A stretch of DNA of 64,000 bases, taken from assembly GCA_034401135.1 (NCBI GenBank), contig JAWZSP010000002.1, positions 3,658,001 through 3,722,000 on the forward strand, read 5' to 3'. This DNA is from Volutella citrinella (taxonomy: Eukaryota > Ascomycota > Sordariomycetes > Hypocreales > Nectriaceae). Positions within the stretch are counted from its first letter, which is position 1. Each line of letters begins with the position of its first letter. Position numbers and translations under genes: made by a program. The notes beneath the pieces were generated by a model. That model saw only the letters and a list, made by a program, of their open reading frames with translations, searched no databases and had not been told where the DNA came from. Shown one piece after another: positions 1 through 11,300 of the stretch.

Positions 1-1074
1 GTTCCTACACTATAGACGTCTGAGCCACCCATGACCATGCAACATCCATCGGCCCGGGCGCTGTTGGGGGCCATGGTCTCATCCCAGTGTAGCAGCCACT
101 GATCACGCCTTCTAAACCTGGCCTCTCGAGCTTTGAAATCTCCGGGCCTTCCTCTGTTGATGCTGAGCGTCTCGCTCACCTTCTCCTTGGGAACCATGAC
201 CCATTTTGCTGGACATGTATGTATGGCAGGCTGTGAATGATACATAAAGCGTTTCTCACGTGCCCTATCTCTGTTTCTGGATGAGAGTTGGGCGAAACCT
301 GGTCATGCAGGCTGCTTTTTCTTATCGTATAGTTCAGGCGCAGCACAAGCATAAGCCCCTCTGCGCCTGTGTCAAACGGAGTGGCAGCCCGCGCTTCTCA
401 TTTGCAATTTCCGAATCGGCAGTTGTAGTTCTCATGGTTACTCTATTGTCGATATTATGCCGTTTATTCGGTGTTGGCTAATGCTTGATCCGTGATGGTG
501 ATCCAGAAAGGCCCGTAAATGTGGATTCGCAAAGCGGACCAGGCCGTCACTACTGCTGCATATCTCCATGAATGTCGTTACAGGGTTGGTTTGCGGGCCC
601 GCTGCAAGCTTCGATTCAAGCATTTCATACCCTCGCATTGATCGAAAACATGATGAATCTGAAACGTGATAGAAAGCTAGCGTCCACGTTAGGCTGGACG
701 CCCTCTGAGTGGCTCTTGTGCTCCGCGATCGCCAACTTGCTCAGTTGGCGATCTAGGCAACACAACTGACCGATATTAATCCTCCATAGTATCCGGGAGA
801 TCGATCTAAGTTTTACAAGATCGGTCCTGCGAGAGGAAAAAGCTCTTCCATTGCTTCGAACCTGGGTCCGATGATTCATGAGTCCCTCGAGTCAATGCCG
901 TCATGGGTGAGCAATGAGATTGATGACGATATGAAGCTCTCGCGTCTTACGGGCGCTAAATTAAGAGCCCAGTGATATAAAATCGCTGATCTCGCCGTAG
1001 GAAACATTCGCTTCTCAACATTCGCGCCAACCGACAACAAGTCACGCTCCCCTTCAACGTCCACCAGAGAAAAC
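1..1074. other. Left-edge intergenic stretch
   Basis: No convincing coding sequence is seen. The short ORFs on both strands are mutually overlapping and have no recognisable domain. The last 100 bp look like the promoter of the gene starting at 1075. Confidence 0.5.
976..982 (+). promoter_or_regulatory. TATA-like box upstream of the CHZ-like gene
   Basis: A TATAAAA heptamer lies about 93 bp upstream of the ATG at 1075, a usual distance for a TATA element plus short leader in filamentous fungi. The assignment is by motif and position only. Confidence 0.4.
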
Positions 1075-1434
1075 ATGTCCTCGTACAATACCCAAGACGT
1101 CCCCAGCGGCGAAGTTCGGGATGACTCTTATATCTCTCGTCAGGGTGAAAAAGCGGAGCCTGTTCCAGTGCAATCTGATGCAGATCGAGTGGAGGACCCA
1201 ATTGACGAGACTACCGCCGACTCCGATCAGCAACTGGGTAAGAGACCGCTTGCATCCAGCTCCAGGGACTTAACTAACAACGACTAATACTATGTAGCGC
1301 GTGACGATGTTGAGGCCATAGACGAGGGCAATATCATAAAGGAAAGAACTCGACACGCTGTCCCCAGTGAAGGGTACCAAGAGCCAGGCGATGACGAGGG
1401 GCTGCCAATCGAGTCTGGCAAGAGTTCTACTTGA
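1075..1434 (+). CDS. Small acidic protein with CHZ (histone chaperone)-like motif
   Basis: Two exons, 1075-1237 and 1298-1434, give a 99-residue protein. The 60-nt intron has GTAAGA at its start, an internal CTAAC and a TAG acceptor. The product is hydrophilic and strongly acidic, with no signal peptide or membrane segment. The block spanning the exon junction (DDVEAIDEGNII followed by ERTR) resembles the CHZ motif of Chz1-type H2A.Z-H2B chaperones, in which an acidic DxExID-NII segment precedes an RTR motif. If so, it would act in the nucleus with histone dimers. The family call rests on a short motif. An alternative is a stress-induced disordered protein of unknown role, as small acidic fungal proteins with a TATA promoter often are. 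The gene structure is more secure than the function. Confidence 0.5.
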
Positions 1435-1949
1435 CGGAGTTGCAGTCATGAACTGGGAACTATGCAGTGCAATAGTATCATATTAAACAGACGCTTGAAC
1501 TTGTGAAATCCGTGCATCAATACCTATCAAACAATTCTCATTTCTTGAGGAGAAAGGGGTGAGCGAGCCACCAGACCATGAGTTGAACTGGAGTCGTATG
1601 TGCTAATATGTCCCGAGCGAGACTCACAACAAACGCCACAAAACTCACCTCCGATCTAGGTTTTAATTCGCGATAAAAAACTTCTTAGGTTTTATGGGTG
1701 AGTTATAATTCATCCCTACTACACTGGTAACTGGGCTTCTAAGTGATGATGAAGGGGAGGGGGCGTCATGTTGTCTCAACACGTGCGACATCGCGAACGG
1801 ACTCCATACCAGAGCGTGGCACCTGACCTCCCCGGGGGTGAGATCCTTTTTAAGGGAGGCCGGCTCATTTTGGTCGTAAACATGGGTAATTCGGACAACT
1901 CATGAATATCTGATGTGACAAGCTGGCCGCCAGCGCCCTCTGATGCATC
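1435..1949. other. Intergenic, no gene seen
   Basis: It holds the 3' flank of the CHZ-like gene and the 5' flank of the membrane protein gene. G-rich and C-rich runs occur near 1751-1770 and 1830-1840. No ORF worth calling. Confidence 0.5.
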
Positions 1950-2458
1950 ATGTATGGGGGTCTTCCCGCAACGGCGGTGTCTTCAATGGCGCCCTCACCG
2001 GATTCGGAAACAAAGAAGATAACAGAATCTCGCACGGAATACCTGGGTACGCGTCTTTCGATGCAAGATGTTGGTCGGCGGCATGACTTGAGCTCAGAGG
2101 GCAGCCTTCCCCTGAGCCCGAGGATGCAGCCTCCGGACTATTCGGAAGAAGGAGCCCCCCCCCTTTACCAAGAAGCCAATGCGAAGGCTATGAGGCGGAA
2201 GATGAGAAAACTAACGATTATCCGGATTCTTTCGTCTCTATTTGTCTTGACAATTGTAGCCGTCATAGTCGCGGCAGCAGTTGGAAAGATCCACGACGGG
2301 AAGAAAATCCGCCCACCTCAAACCAAGAAACCCGAGAAGACGTAGTAAGTACCCCGAGATTTATCACATACCTGACTAACAACAGTGTTGGAAGACCACA
2401 GCGCGGCTCAGACAGCTCGAATGGCTGGACAATGCCAACTATCACGGCCGCATTGTAA
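1950..2458 (+). CDS. Single-pass membrane protein with two PPxY motifs (hypothetical)
   Basis: Exon 1 (1950-2344) encodes about 131 residues: a hydrophilic Ser/Pro-rich N-terminal region, two WW-domain-binding type motifs (PPDY at residues 61-64, PPLY at 70-73), a basic cluster (RRKMRK) and one hydrophobic segment at about residues 92-111. The basic cluster on the N-terminal side suggests that the PPxY region is cytosolic. A 41-nt intron (2345-2385: GTAAGT, CTAAC, CAG) leads to a short exon ending at TAA 2456-2458, for 156 residues in all. The 3' end is uncertain: other acceptors (2400, 2413) or a further exon in the open frame up to 2845 are possible. PPxY motifs beside a membrane anchor are known in adaptors for Rsp5/Nedd4 ubiquitin ligases; applying that here is inference. 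I do not recognise the family. Confidence 0.45.
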
Positions 2459-3167
2459 CCGATGTGCTTCATATTGCAACATCATCGAGGGCCGCATTTA
2501 TTAGCCACCCAGACACGAGAACGAGTGGCTTTGATGGTCGATCTTGTGGACAGGCCACGGAAACAGAAGGCCTGGGAGGTTCCATACCGATGGAATCAGA
2601 GGAAGTGTGATGCGGATGAGGGCAAGTGGAAAACAGCGCCGCTACTCTCGTCGGTATTTTCGTATAGGGGATGCGAGCTGGAAGCAGACTGCGTATGGAA
2701 GTTGTGGATGGGAGTGGATACAGATGCACCGCCTTCATCCTGGGATTACAATGGAGGACAAGCAACGGAAGTGTTCGTTGGTGAAGCCGAGAGATGTGGG
2801 CGACTCAAACGGCTCCTAATACGGCGAGGAAGAATAAAGCTATAATTACGGTATTGCAATTATGTTTCTGTGTTTTTAAAACTAATCGACCAGCTGGATA
2901 TAGCAGGGCAATACAAAAGAATACGTTTCCATGATCTGGACACTGATAAGCGCGCTCCTCCTTTGGCTGATCTTAGTGCCAGTCCATCCCGTCCCACCAT
3001 CCACGCCTAGCGTGGAGATGAGGCGCGCCCCACTAAAAATTGCAGGTGAAATTCTCTGCCATACAACACCATACAGAGTTTCTGGTTGCTGCAACAGCAA
3101 ATCTCTCTCTTGCTTCTGCCTCCCACCTCCCACCTCGTGTTTGCGGATTCCTCCAACAGATGCAGCC
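2459..3167. other. Intergenic or unresolved 3' region
   Basis: An open frame at 2462-2845 might be a continuation of the preceding gene in another frame, but no conserved motif supports it. The rest is the 5' flank of the pseudouridine synthase gene, with a CT-rich leader just before its ATG at 3168. Confidence 0.4.
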
Positions 3168-5089
3168 ATGGCAGCAGGTAGCGAGGCTCCTACCGCGAGT
3201 AGCGCAAGCAACTCCAATCCTCAGCCGCCGCGTGGCAATGGGGGCTCTGGCTCCCAGGATGGCGTGGGCAGGAACCCGCGACATAACCACCGAACCCGTG
3301 GTAAGGGACGTGTCGAGAAGGGCCGTAGCGAATGGAGGTGCGTTGCTTGTCCCATCCCATTGATTCTTTGTGTTGCGCTCGGTGCCAATGACGCTAACCA
3401 GGCCGTAGCCGCACGAAAACCGACAAGCGCAAGAACAATGACGATTATCACGAGTACAAGCGCCGCAAGCTGAACGCCAAGGGAGACGCCGCCGATGCCG
3501 AGAGCAACAACCCCTTCTCCAAGGACGAGATTGCCGCCGAGGAGCGACGCCCCAAGCGCAAGGTCGCCGTGCTGATAGGCTACGCCGGCACGGGCTACAA
3601 GGGGATGCAGGTCAATGGCAATGAGAAGACGATCGAGTCGGACCTCTTCAAGGCCTTTGTCGCCGCAGGCGCCATTTCCAAAGCCAATGCCGACGATCCT
3701 AAGAAGTCCAGCCTGGTGCGTTGCGCGCGAACCGACAAGGGCGTCCACGCCGCCGGCAACGTCATCAGCCTGAAGCTCATCATCGAAGATGACGATGTCA
3801 TCGACAAGATCAATGCCGAGCTGCCGGACCAGATCCGGGTCTGGGATATCCAGCGAACCAACAACGCCTTTAGCTGCTACCAGACCTGCGATTCGCGATG
3901 GTACGAGTATCTGATGCCCAGCTATTGCCTTCTGCCTCCTCACCCGGAGACGTACCTGGGCAAAAAGCTCGCGGAGCAGGCCGCGGAGCATGGCGTGGAG
4001 GCTGATCTCGCGGCCAAGATGGAAGATGTCAAGGAATTCTGGACCGAGGTGGAAGAGAAGGACATCAAACCCATTCTCGCTCGTCTCAACGCCGAGGACC
4101 GAGCTGCGGTTCTGGCACGGGTCCACGTCTCCGATTACGAGAACACGGCCGAGACAACCAAGGACGAGGATAAGACGGAGACGAAGCCCAAAGAGCCTGT
4201 TTCCTCGACAGAAGAGGCTCCTGCTGCCGAAACCAACGGGGCCGCCCAACCGACTGAAGGCAGCCACCAACCCAAGAGCGGCCGTGAGCTTGGCCCTATC
4301 GACTTCGCCATTCGCGATATCAAGGCTGCACTAGTGGCTGCTAAGCGGCGCTACCGTGTCACTCCTGGTCGCCTGCAGCGGCTGCAGGAGGCCCTGGACA
4401 TGTACAAGGGCACCCGCAACTTCCACAACTACACGGTCCAGAAGGCCTTCAACGACCCCTCGGCGAAGCGTCACATCAAGTCTTTCGTGGCCAACCCCAA
4501 GCCCATCATCATTGGTGACACGGAGTGGCTGTCGCTCAAGGTGCACGGCCAGAGTTTCATGATGCACCAGATCCGCAAGATGGTCGGCCTCGCCAGTCTG
4601 ATCGTCCGATGCGGCACCCCCCTGGAGCGCATGACGGAGAGCTACCAGAAGCAGAAGATTGCCATCCCCAAGGCCCCCGGCCTGGGACTGCTCCTGGAGC
4701 GCCCGGTGTTTGAGAACTACAACCTGCGAGCCACAGAGAGCCTGGGCAAGGCGACGATTGATTTCTCAAAATACGACGACAAGATCCAGGCGTTCAAGGA
4801 CAAGCAGATTTATACCCGCATCTTCGACGTCGAGGAAAAGGAAAACTCGTAAGTTGACAGCAAAAGCCCCAACGTTGTAGATCCCGCACGCTGACAGTGT
4901 CATGACAGCTTCCACACCTTCTTCAACCAGGTCGACCTCTTCAAGACGCACCACTTCCTGTGGCTGACGGCTGGTGGTATCAAGCTTGCTGCTATTGAGC
5001 AAAGCGGAGCCAGCGACAAGGAGGCCCGTGACGTGGACAAGCGGCTAGGCGACGAGGATGAGGAAGACCCCGAGGGTGGTGAGGGCTAG
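3168..5089 (+). CDS. PUS1: tRNA pseudouridine synthase, TruA/Pus1 family
   Basis: Three exons (3168-3337, 3409-4848, 4909-5089) encode 596 residues. The enzyme isomerises uridine to pseudouridine in tRNA, in fungi mainly in the nucleus. The catalytic motif RCARTDKGVHA holds the nucleophilic Asp at about residue 166. The core starts near residue 110 with the GYAGTGYKGMQ block, and the second conserved half (GTRNFHNYT, then FMMHQIRKMVGLA) follows. An acidic, low-complexity insert of about 60 residues lies between the halves, as in other fungal Pus1 proteins. The N-terminal 57 residues are Gly/Ser/Arg-rich. The first intron has two AGs 7 nt apart: only the second (3408) keeps the frame open, because the first brings in an immediate TAG. 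The final exon adds a conserved FHTFFNQVD segment. Tail to tail with the MED22 gene. Confidence 0.93.
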
Positions 5090-5649
5090 TCAGGCATATA
5101 GAATAGATATGGAGGATTAAGGAATGATGACCTTGGATGAACCGCGCGTCATCATGTAGTGTACCGATTCGTGACATGGCCCGACCTAGCTTTCTTGGAG
5201 GCTATGATTCCTCCACTCATCTCAATTCTGTCTGGTTGATACGAGAACACCATGGAAAGCCTTGAGATATTTCCAAATGAATAGCAAGTATACTGTCACA
5301 GCAGAAGAAATTGTGCAAATCCCCTTGTGCTGCGTACTGATACGGCGACGGGATTCCAGGATCGGACCTAGAGTGATGATAATAAGATGCCTGGCTGCGA
5401 CGTATGCTTTACGGCCACATGGTAGATAATCACAAAAACACCAAGCAAGAGAAATCGAGAGAAGTGTTTGAAAGAAGCTGAATGAAGCTCTGGGTATCTA
5501 TTTCCTCATCCCCAGCATTTCCCTTGCACAAACTAGTTCAGGCCATCGAACCAGCTTTAATGAACGCCAAACAACCCACGACATGTGCTCTATTCTAGGT
5601 CACGACCGGAATTTCCTCCTGAGGGGCCTGATTGCGGAGAAGGTAAGCT
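5090..5649. other. Convergent 3' intergenic region
   Basis: It separates the stop codons of the Pus1 (+) and MED22 (-) genes and presumably holds both 3' UTRs and polyadenylation sites. No ORF with recognisable content. Confidence 0.5.
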
Positions 5650-6279
5650 TTACCGCCCGAGAGTGACGGAGCTGGCAGACCCGTCGCCCGTCATAGCAGG
5701 TGCCGCAGTTGACGCAGGCACGGCGTCACCGTCCTTGCCCATGGGCTCCCAGGTGCCGCCGCACTTATCGGCGAGTTCCTTCATGCCGCTGGCCTCGAGT
5801 GAGCTGAGGAGTTCAGAGACCTCGGTGACGTCGCGCTCGATGGCGTCCTCGGTGGCGCGGCGGTTAGGGCCGCCGCGGCCGAGGGGCCCAAAGACCCAGA
5901 GCTCCTTGATCTTGCGGGACAGTGCGAGAAGCTCCTTGATGGAAGTGTACAGGCCGTCAAACTCCATTTTCATCGAGATGCCCGTGACGGCCACGGCCTC
6001 GGGGTTGGCGTTGTTGCGCTCGCCGTCCGCCTGGATGGTGGCCATCATCATGAGCGTGCGGTAACGCGTGAGGATGTCGGCGACGAGCCGGTTGTGCGTC
6101 TCTGTTGTCCGAGTGTGAGCGGAGGGTTTCATACGTACGGCGAGGGAGTGAAAGAAATGAGAAAGAGAGCGCTCAGGTGTGCGGCGGGCGACAGAGAGGA
6201 TGAGGGCTGCTTAGATGTGGGAATGAGCTTGGGGAAACACACCCATGAGGCTGGAGGACGCCGTTTGTGAGCGATCCAT
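5650..6279 (-). CDS. MED22: Mediator of RNA polymerase II transcription subunit 22
   Basis: Two exons, 6279-6243 and 6101-5650, give 162 residues. The 12-residue first exon (MDRSQTASSSLM) is the usual fungal MED22 start, and a split Glu codon leads into THNRLVADILTRYR. Mediator subunit 22 (Srb6/Surf5 family) forms a helical head-module heterodimer with MED11 and contacts RNA polymerase II in the nucleus. The family is short and helical, matching residues 13-115 here. The C-terminal 40 residues are Ala/Gly/Ser-rich. The intron (6102-6242, 141 nt) is longer than others in this window. A reading frame also runs upstream of exon 2 from 6132, but that region lies inside the intron. Confidence 0.88.
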
Positions 6280-7161
6280 GGCTGGAGAGGCCCAATGAAT
6301 AGTCGCCGTATCTAAGAAGACAAAGGAGCGATCATCAATTGTGAGAGGAACCGTCTCGATGCAAGTGCCTGTCTTATAGCGCGGAGCCACGAGGCTGATG
6401 TTTAGGCGAGGCTCAGTGGCGGATGGTTGAAGCTGGAGAGTTTTGGAGTGGGGCAGCCTGGGGGTTGCAAGAATGGGACGAACCTACAACCACAACTCAC
6501 AGCAAGTGCCGGACGGCTCTTGGCCTTGTCCAACGCGCGCTTGCATCACACCGAAAGAATTTTACTGCAAGGACGGAGATTAGAATTACAGAAGCATCAT
6601 GCGCAGCTCTAAAGATAGCAATTTTCAAGAGTCGTGTCCACCCCTACCCCAAAATTGAGATTCATCGTACACTGTTCCCAAGACCCTCAGATCCTCTAGT
6701 TCTTTTCAACCCAACACTGACAAGACATCCCCCGGAGGGCTCAAAGACGGCTGTAAAAAGCACACACAGCCCAGCCCTGCCCAGCCCTTCTCAGTACCCA
6801 GACGCCGTTGGAAAACCCCAAAAAGAAGCCTCAAGTGAGAGGCCAAGACATGGATGCCAAACCTGTGATGACGATGATGATGATGCAGTAGATGGCCGGC
6901 CCACCCCCCGCAAATGCAAACCAGATCCGGCCGAACACCCTAGAGGAAGCACCTTCTTACAACTTGCACTAATGTACGAGAGACTACCCCATGCCGCGCA
7001 ATGGATGGTGCTATACCAAAGACCCGTGAGCTTGGTTTGTTGGTAGCCATATTTGTAGTTTCCCGTGAGGTGGGCGGCATTAGCATCCGCTCTCGCGAAG
7101 CACCCACGGGGCCATCAATCAATCGATGCGCTCGGCGTGAGGGCGCTATCGTGATGCGCAT
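6280..7161. other. Intergenic, promoter of MED22
   Basis: It holds the MED22 promoter (minus-strand gene reading away to the left) and the 3' flank of the DUF3431 gene. A plus-strand frame of 207 codons (6423-7046) crosses it, but its composition (runs of Asp and Pro, no domain) looks non-coding. Confidence 0.5.
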
Positions 7162-8396
7162 TTAAGGCAGACCCTTCCATTTGCGGTCTTCCTGCTGCCA
7201 TCCGACCTTGGGCCAGCCCTGGGGCAGCGTCGAGAAGGGCGGCAGCACGTACTGGCCCTCGCACTTGTCGTCTTCGCATTTGAGGTTGCACAGGCCGTAG
7301 TTCTGACAGTAGCACTCCGAGGCGCTGGGGCAGTGGACGGGATTTTTGCCGAAAATGACTGAAGGGAGACCATGTTAGCAATGATCATGTCTCGCGCGGA
7401 GAAACCATCGTCGCCTCGCCCAATGCCGAGAGGCAGCGGGAGGAGGGCGAGGAGAGTAGAGGGCTAAAGGAAAGAAAGCGCAGGGGCATTGACATACCGT
7501 GCCACGAGTATTCGAGAACGCGGCCGCTCAGGTCATCGCCCAGCGGCGAGACGGTCAGCCACTCTCGGAATCGCACGTACTCGGCACGCGGGCGGGCGCG
7601 GATGACCTCGCGGCGGACGGCGAACTGGGAGCAGCAGGGGACACCAATCTGTTCGGGGACGGGCAGGCTGGGGAACAGCTCCTCGAAAGCGGCCTTGTAG
7701 ACGTGGCGGGCGTGGACGGGCTCGCCCTGCTTGGTCGGGGTCTCGTCCTGGATGGGCTTGATCTCGGCCGGGCAGCCCAGGATCCAGACGCAGCGCAGGT
7801 TAGTGTAACCCATCTTCTTGAGGTTATCGACGCGGAAGTTCTGCAGCAGAGGGAGTGCATCGTAGTCGGGGTTGTCGTTGTGCCACTGGAAGCGCTCGGC
7901 GTGGTGGAAGATGACGTTGCCGGGCAGGGAGTCGTAGCGGTCGATGATGAAGCTGGAGAGGGCCATGTGGGTTAGCTTTCTCGTCATGCAAGACCAATCC
8001 ATCATTGAATCCATCATTGGCGGTTGACTTGACGGGGAGGGGGGAGAGGGGAATCACTTACCTCAGGAAAACCATGGCCTCACGGCCCTTGTTGACGGGC
8101 ACGGTCAGATCGGCCTTGTTGTCGTCGACGACGTAGATGTTCTTCTTCCAGTCGGGGAGGTAGTCATGCAGCCACGAGACGTTCTCGCGCTTCATGCTGG
8201 CGATGACGAGCTCGACGTCATCGTCGCCGAGGCGGTCGGTAGACAGACCACTGCTGTAGTTTGGGTCCTTGCGGTTCAGCTTGGCCGAGGGCAGGAGGCT
8301 GTCGTGGAAGAAGAAGAGGACCAGGAAGACGACGATACACAGGCCGACGAGGTTGATGCGGTTCGCGCGCTGGCGCGGGCTCCAGCGGGCAGGCAT
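7162..8396 (-). CDS. DUF3431 family type II membrane protein
   Basis: Three exons (8396-8062, 7952-7498, 7358-7162) encode 328 residues. A short basic N-terminus is followed by a hydrophobic anchor at residues 14-30, so the protein is probably a type II membrane protein of the secretory pathway. The DUF3431 domain follows: VELVIASM and the WLHDYLPDWKKNIYVVDDN block, then EAMVFLSFIIDRYDSLPG across the first splice junction, then a downstream GVPCCSQFAVRREVI segment. The last exon is Cys-rich (CYCQNYGLCNLKC). DUF3431 is a fungal family without an assigned reaction. Its layout recalls Golgi glycosyltransferases, but that is inference. The start at 8396 was chosen over an upstream in-frame codon (8510) because it directly precedes the anchor. 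Confidence 0.85.
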
Positions 8397-11300
8397 CTTG
8401 CGGCTGAGGTGAGAGAGGCGGTCGAGGCAGGCAAGGAGGCAAAAAAGTCGTAGCGGCAGGTTTCGCGACGATGATGCGTGGTGAGTCCGTCCAGGGTCCC
8501 ACGCGCGCACTGGAATTCGTCGTCTGGTCGGTCGCGGGGAGGAGATGGGCTCGTCGCTCGCTGGAGGGGTGACGATCGGACGGCGGATGGGATGGGGATG
8601 GCAAGATGGATGGATAGACGACTGTCAAGATGGCTCCAACGCTGCCTCGTTGCTGTTATCTGGAGCCAAGGGCGTCGCAAGGGATGAGGTGGACATGGAT
8701 CGGATCAAGAGGCGGGCAGTACTTTCTCCAGATTGGCCCACCTGCATGGCCTTCCACATACGTCGCTCGTTCAGCAAGCAAACCAGAGGGCAAGACACCT
8801 AAGAATTATGGAGAACCTGGGCCCCTAACGTCCAGCTCCAGGGTATCTGACAGAGCAGCAACCCCTGGCCCAGCTCGTTTTGCACTTTTTGCTCCCCGAC
8901 TTAGCGGCAATGGCCCCACCCACAGGCCGCGTGTGTTCCGTAAATGCTCCCAACTTCAACACGAGAGGGCCCGGCTGAATAGGGGTCTTACTGCTGACGC
9001 ATTCCTTGTCGGACCGTGTTCGAATTTACAGCCAAACCGTGCCGAACTTTTGCACTCTAAAACATAGTATTTCGGTGAATTCATCCTATCTTCCATCAGC
9101 CGTATGGAAAGGGGCCGAAAAGATGCCCTGTAGCTGTCTATCGAAGTGCCCGGTCCACTGTTAGTAAATAGCTTGCAACAGCTCGGGACAGTGCCTTTGG
9201 GGAACTCATCGTATGGACTACTAGGCAATCTTCCGCGATTCCACGATTTCAGTTGACAAAAGTTCCCCTGTCCCCAAGTGTAAAGTTTATACGCGTGCCC
9301 GTACATCCAAAGGCGTATTGAGGAAGAAAATTAATCGACATCCATCAAGGAATCGTCGGCACTCTCGGAACAGGGGCCGGGATTCTTGGCGCCCAGGCGG
9401 CCATGTGGAGAAGCTGTCAACTCCTCCCGCTAGGAACCCGGCTTGTCTGGAATGTCATGCAGTCGGAAGGAGAGCAGCGACTTTGAAGCTGCGCACCATA
9501 ATCGCGACGGCCTGAATGACATTGAAGAAATCGTCCGATTCTGTCCTCCGACACGCAAAGACTCGCATTCTTCCGTGAGCTCGCGGGACTCAACCAACTA
9601 AGAGCCTAGGGTTTGATCGATTCTCCTTTCAAGAACTCTCCGCCATGTACCATAGTCTCCTGGCCTGCAACTCGGACCGGGCGAAGCGGACCAGAGCTGG
9701 TTTAAACGTCGTGACAACATCGAGCATGGACATTATTATTTGTAACGGCTTGTTTCCCTGTCCAACCAGGGACTTGTTTCGAGCAGTTTTCGCGGATAGT
9801 ATTCTCCTCGAAACGTATTCCACTCTTCATGGCATGGTAATGCCATCAATTTGCCAGGAAGCGAGCTGCCCGTGAACCACGTTTGTCATCAGTGAAAAAT
9901 TGCCCTCTGGTGGGATGTTGTTGAGTACAATGTTATCGGGTGTCTTCTCCGTGCAGAGTCGAATGTCAGCTCCAATCACCCATGCCCGCGAGGATCTGAC
10001 GTGGCTTAGAGATGATAAAGTAGGCGACAGACGATTGACGTGGTAAGATGGGCACTCTCCCGTGACGTGAACCTCTATTTTCAGTCGCAATGACGGCACT
10101 TCGGGATGGGATTTTGGGTCTTATGGCCACCCTCTCTGACTCGCAGATACAACAAGCTACACTCGGATGAGCTCAAGTCAGTATCGGGGGCTATTGTCTG
10201 ATGGCCCTGGAAACCCTATATGGGCGTGACTGGTTCAATAAGGGACTGCCATGGGTCTGACATCAGCTTTCAGCCTTGTATTCGTAGAACACCTAAAGGG
10301 ACGTGTGACTTGGAGGTAGCGTAAGCCGACTCCTGTCCACCGGAGGAGTTCAGCATCGTAGATCCATCGGCTTTAATGGTTTGTCCCGTCGTCCAATTTC
10401 AGGATTTACTCACTTGATGGATGGCCTTGACCACATCCAGGGGCGGGCCGCAATGAGGCAACAAAATGCACCGTACCCACCGTGGAGATTCATTCTGACA
10501 CAAGAAGAGAGACCTTTTGTAGCTGGAGAAGTTCGTCTCTCCTGAAGCACAATCCTAATGGTACCAATCTGATAGGAGGCACAACTGCGTCCCGCTACGG
10601 CCTCAGATCTTTCACCAACACTCACACTTGGTGCCTAGAATATGGTGAATGTAACATCTCGTATTGCCACATTACATACAGCATCCCCCTTGTTGCTCTG
10701 ACCGCTCTGTCAACCAGGGGGATTTCTGCTGGGATCTGAGCTAGAGACTGGAGAGTTCGAGAGGGCATGTGGCTGGGAGACCGTATTTATCCGTTTTTTT
10801 TTCTTCATGTTGACCCAAGCATGCTTGCGCATCACAACAAGAAAATAGAGAGGGAGTCCACAAGCTGAGCGTCAATGAAAGCAGTGAACACGAGCCACAT
10901 ATCATCCAGCCGTGGCGTCGCTGCTGGTACACATATGGCACAATTACTTCGCATTATGACTCGATAATGGCACTGTTGACTAGCAGTGTGAAGTGTGCCT
11001 GACTGACGCTTGAAATGTGGCATCGGTGCACACAACCGGGACTGCCGCTCACGACTGGTGCCTCGGTGTAGTCGCCTGTAATTTTCTCGAGCGCACTTGA
11101 TTTGCACCCCTGGGGCGGGCTTGACTTGTGATTATCCACTTTTAAGGTGGAGATTCGCTTGAATGGACGTGACACTATTGAAGCCGTGGACGAATGATCT
11201 TGGTTGTTGGTGGCCTGGGCACTTTCCTCATCAAAGCCGCCCTGCATGGTTGTTCTCATTTCTCTGACAAGGTCCAAGGGTGACATTTGTGGCACCAAAA

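Noticed and set aside
3221..4270. 349-codon minus-strand ORF
   Set aside because: Antisense shadow of the Pus1 gene.
6423..7046. 207-codon plus-strand ORF
   Set aside because: It crosses a promoter/3' flank, has an Asp run and mixed low-complexity composition, and shows no motif or splice signal.
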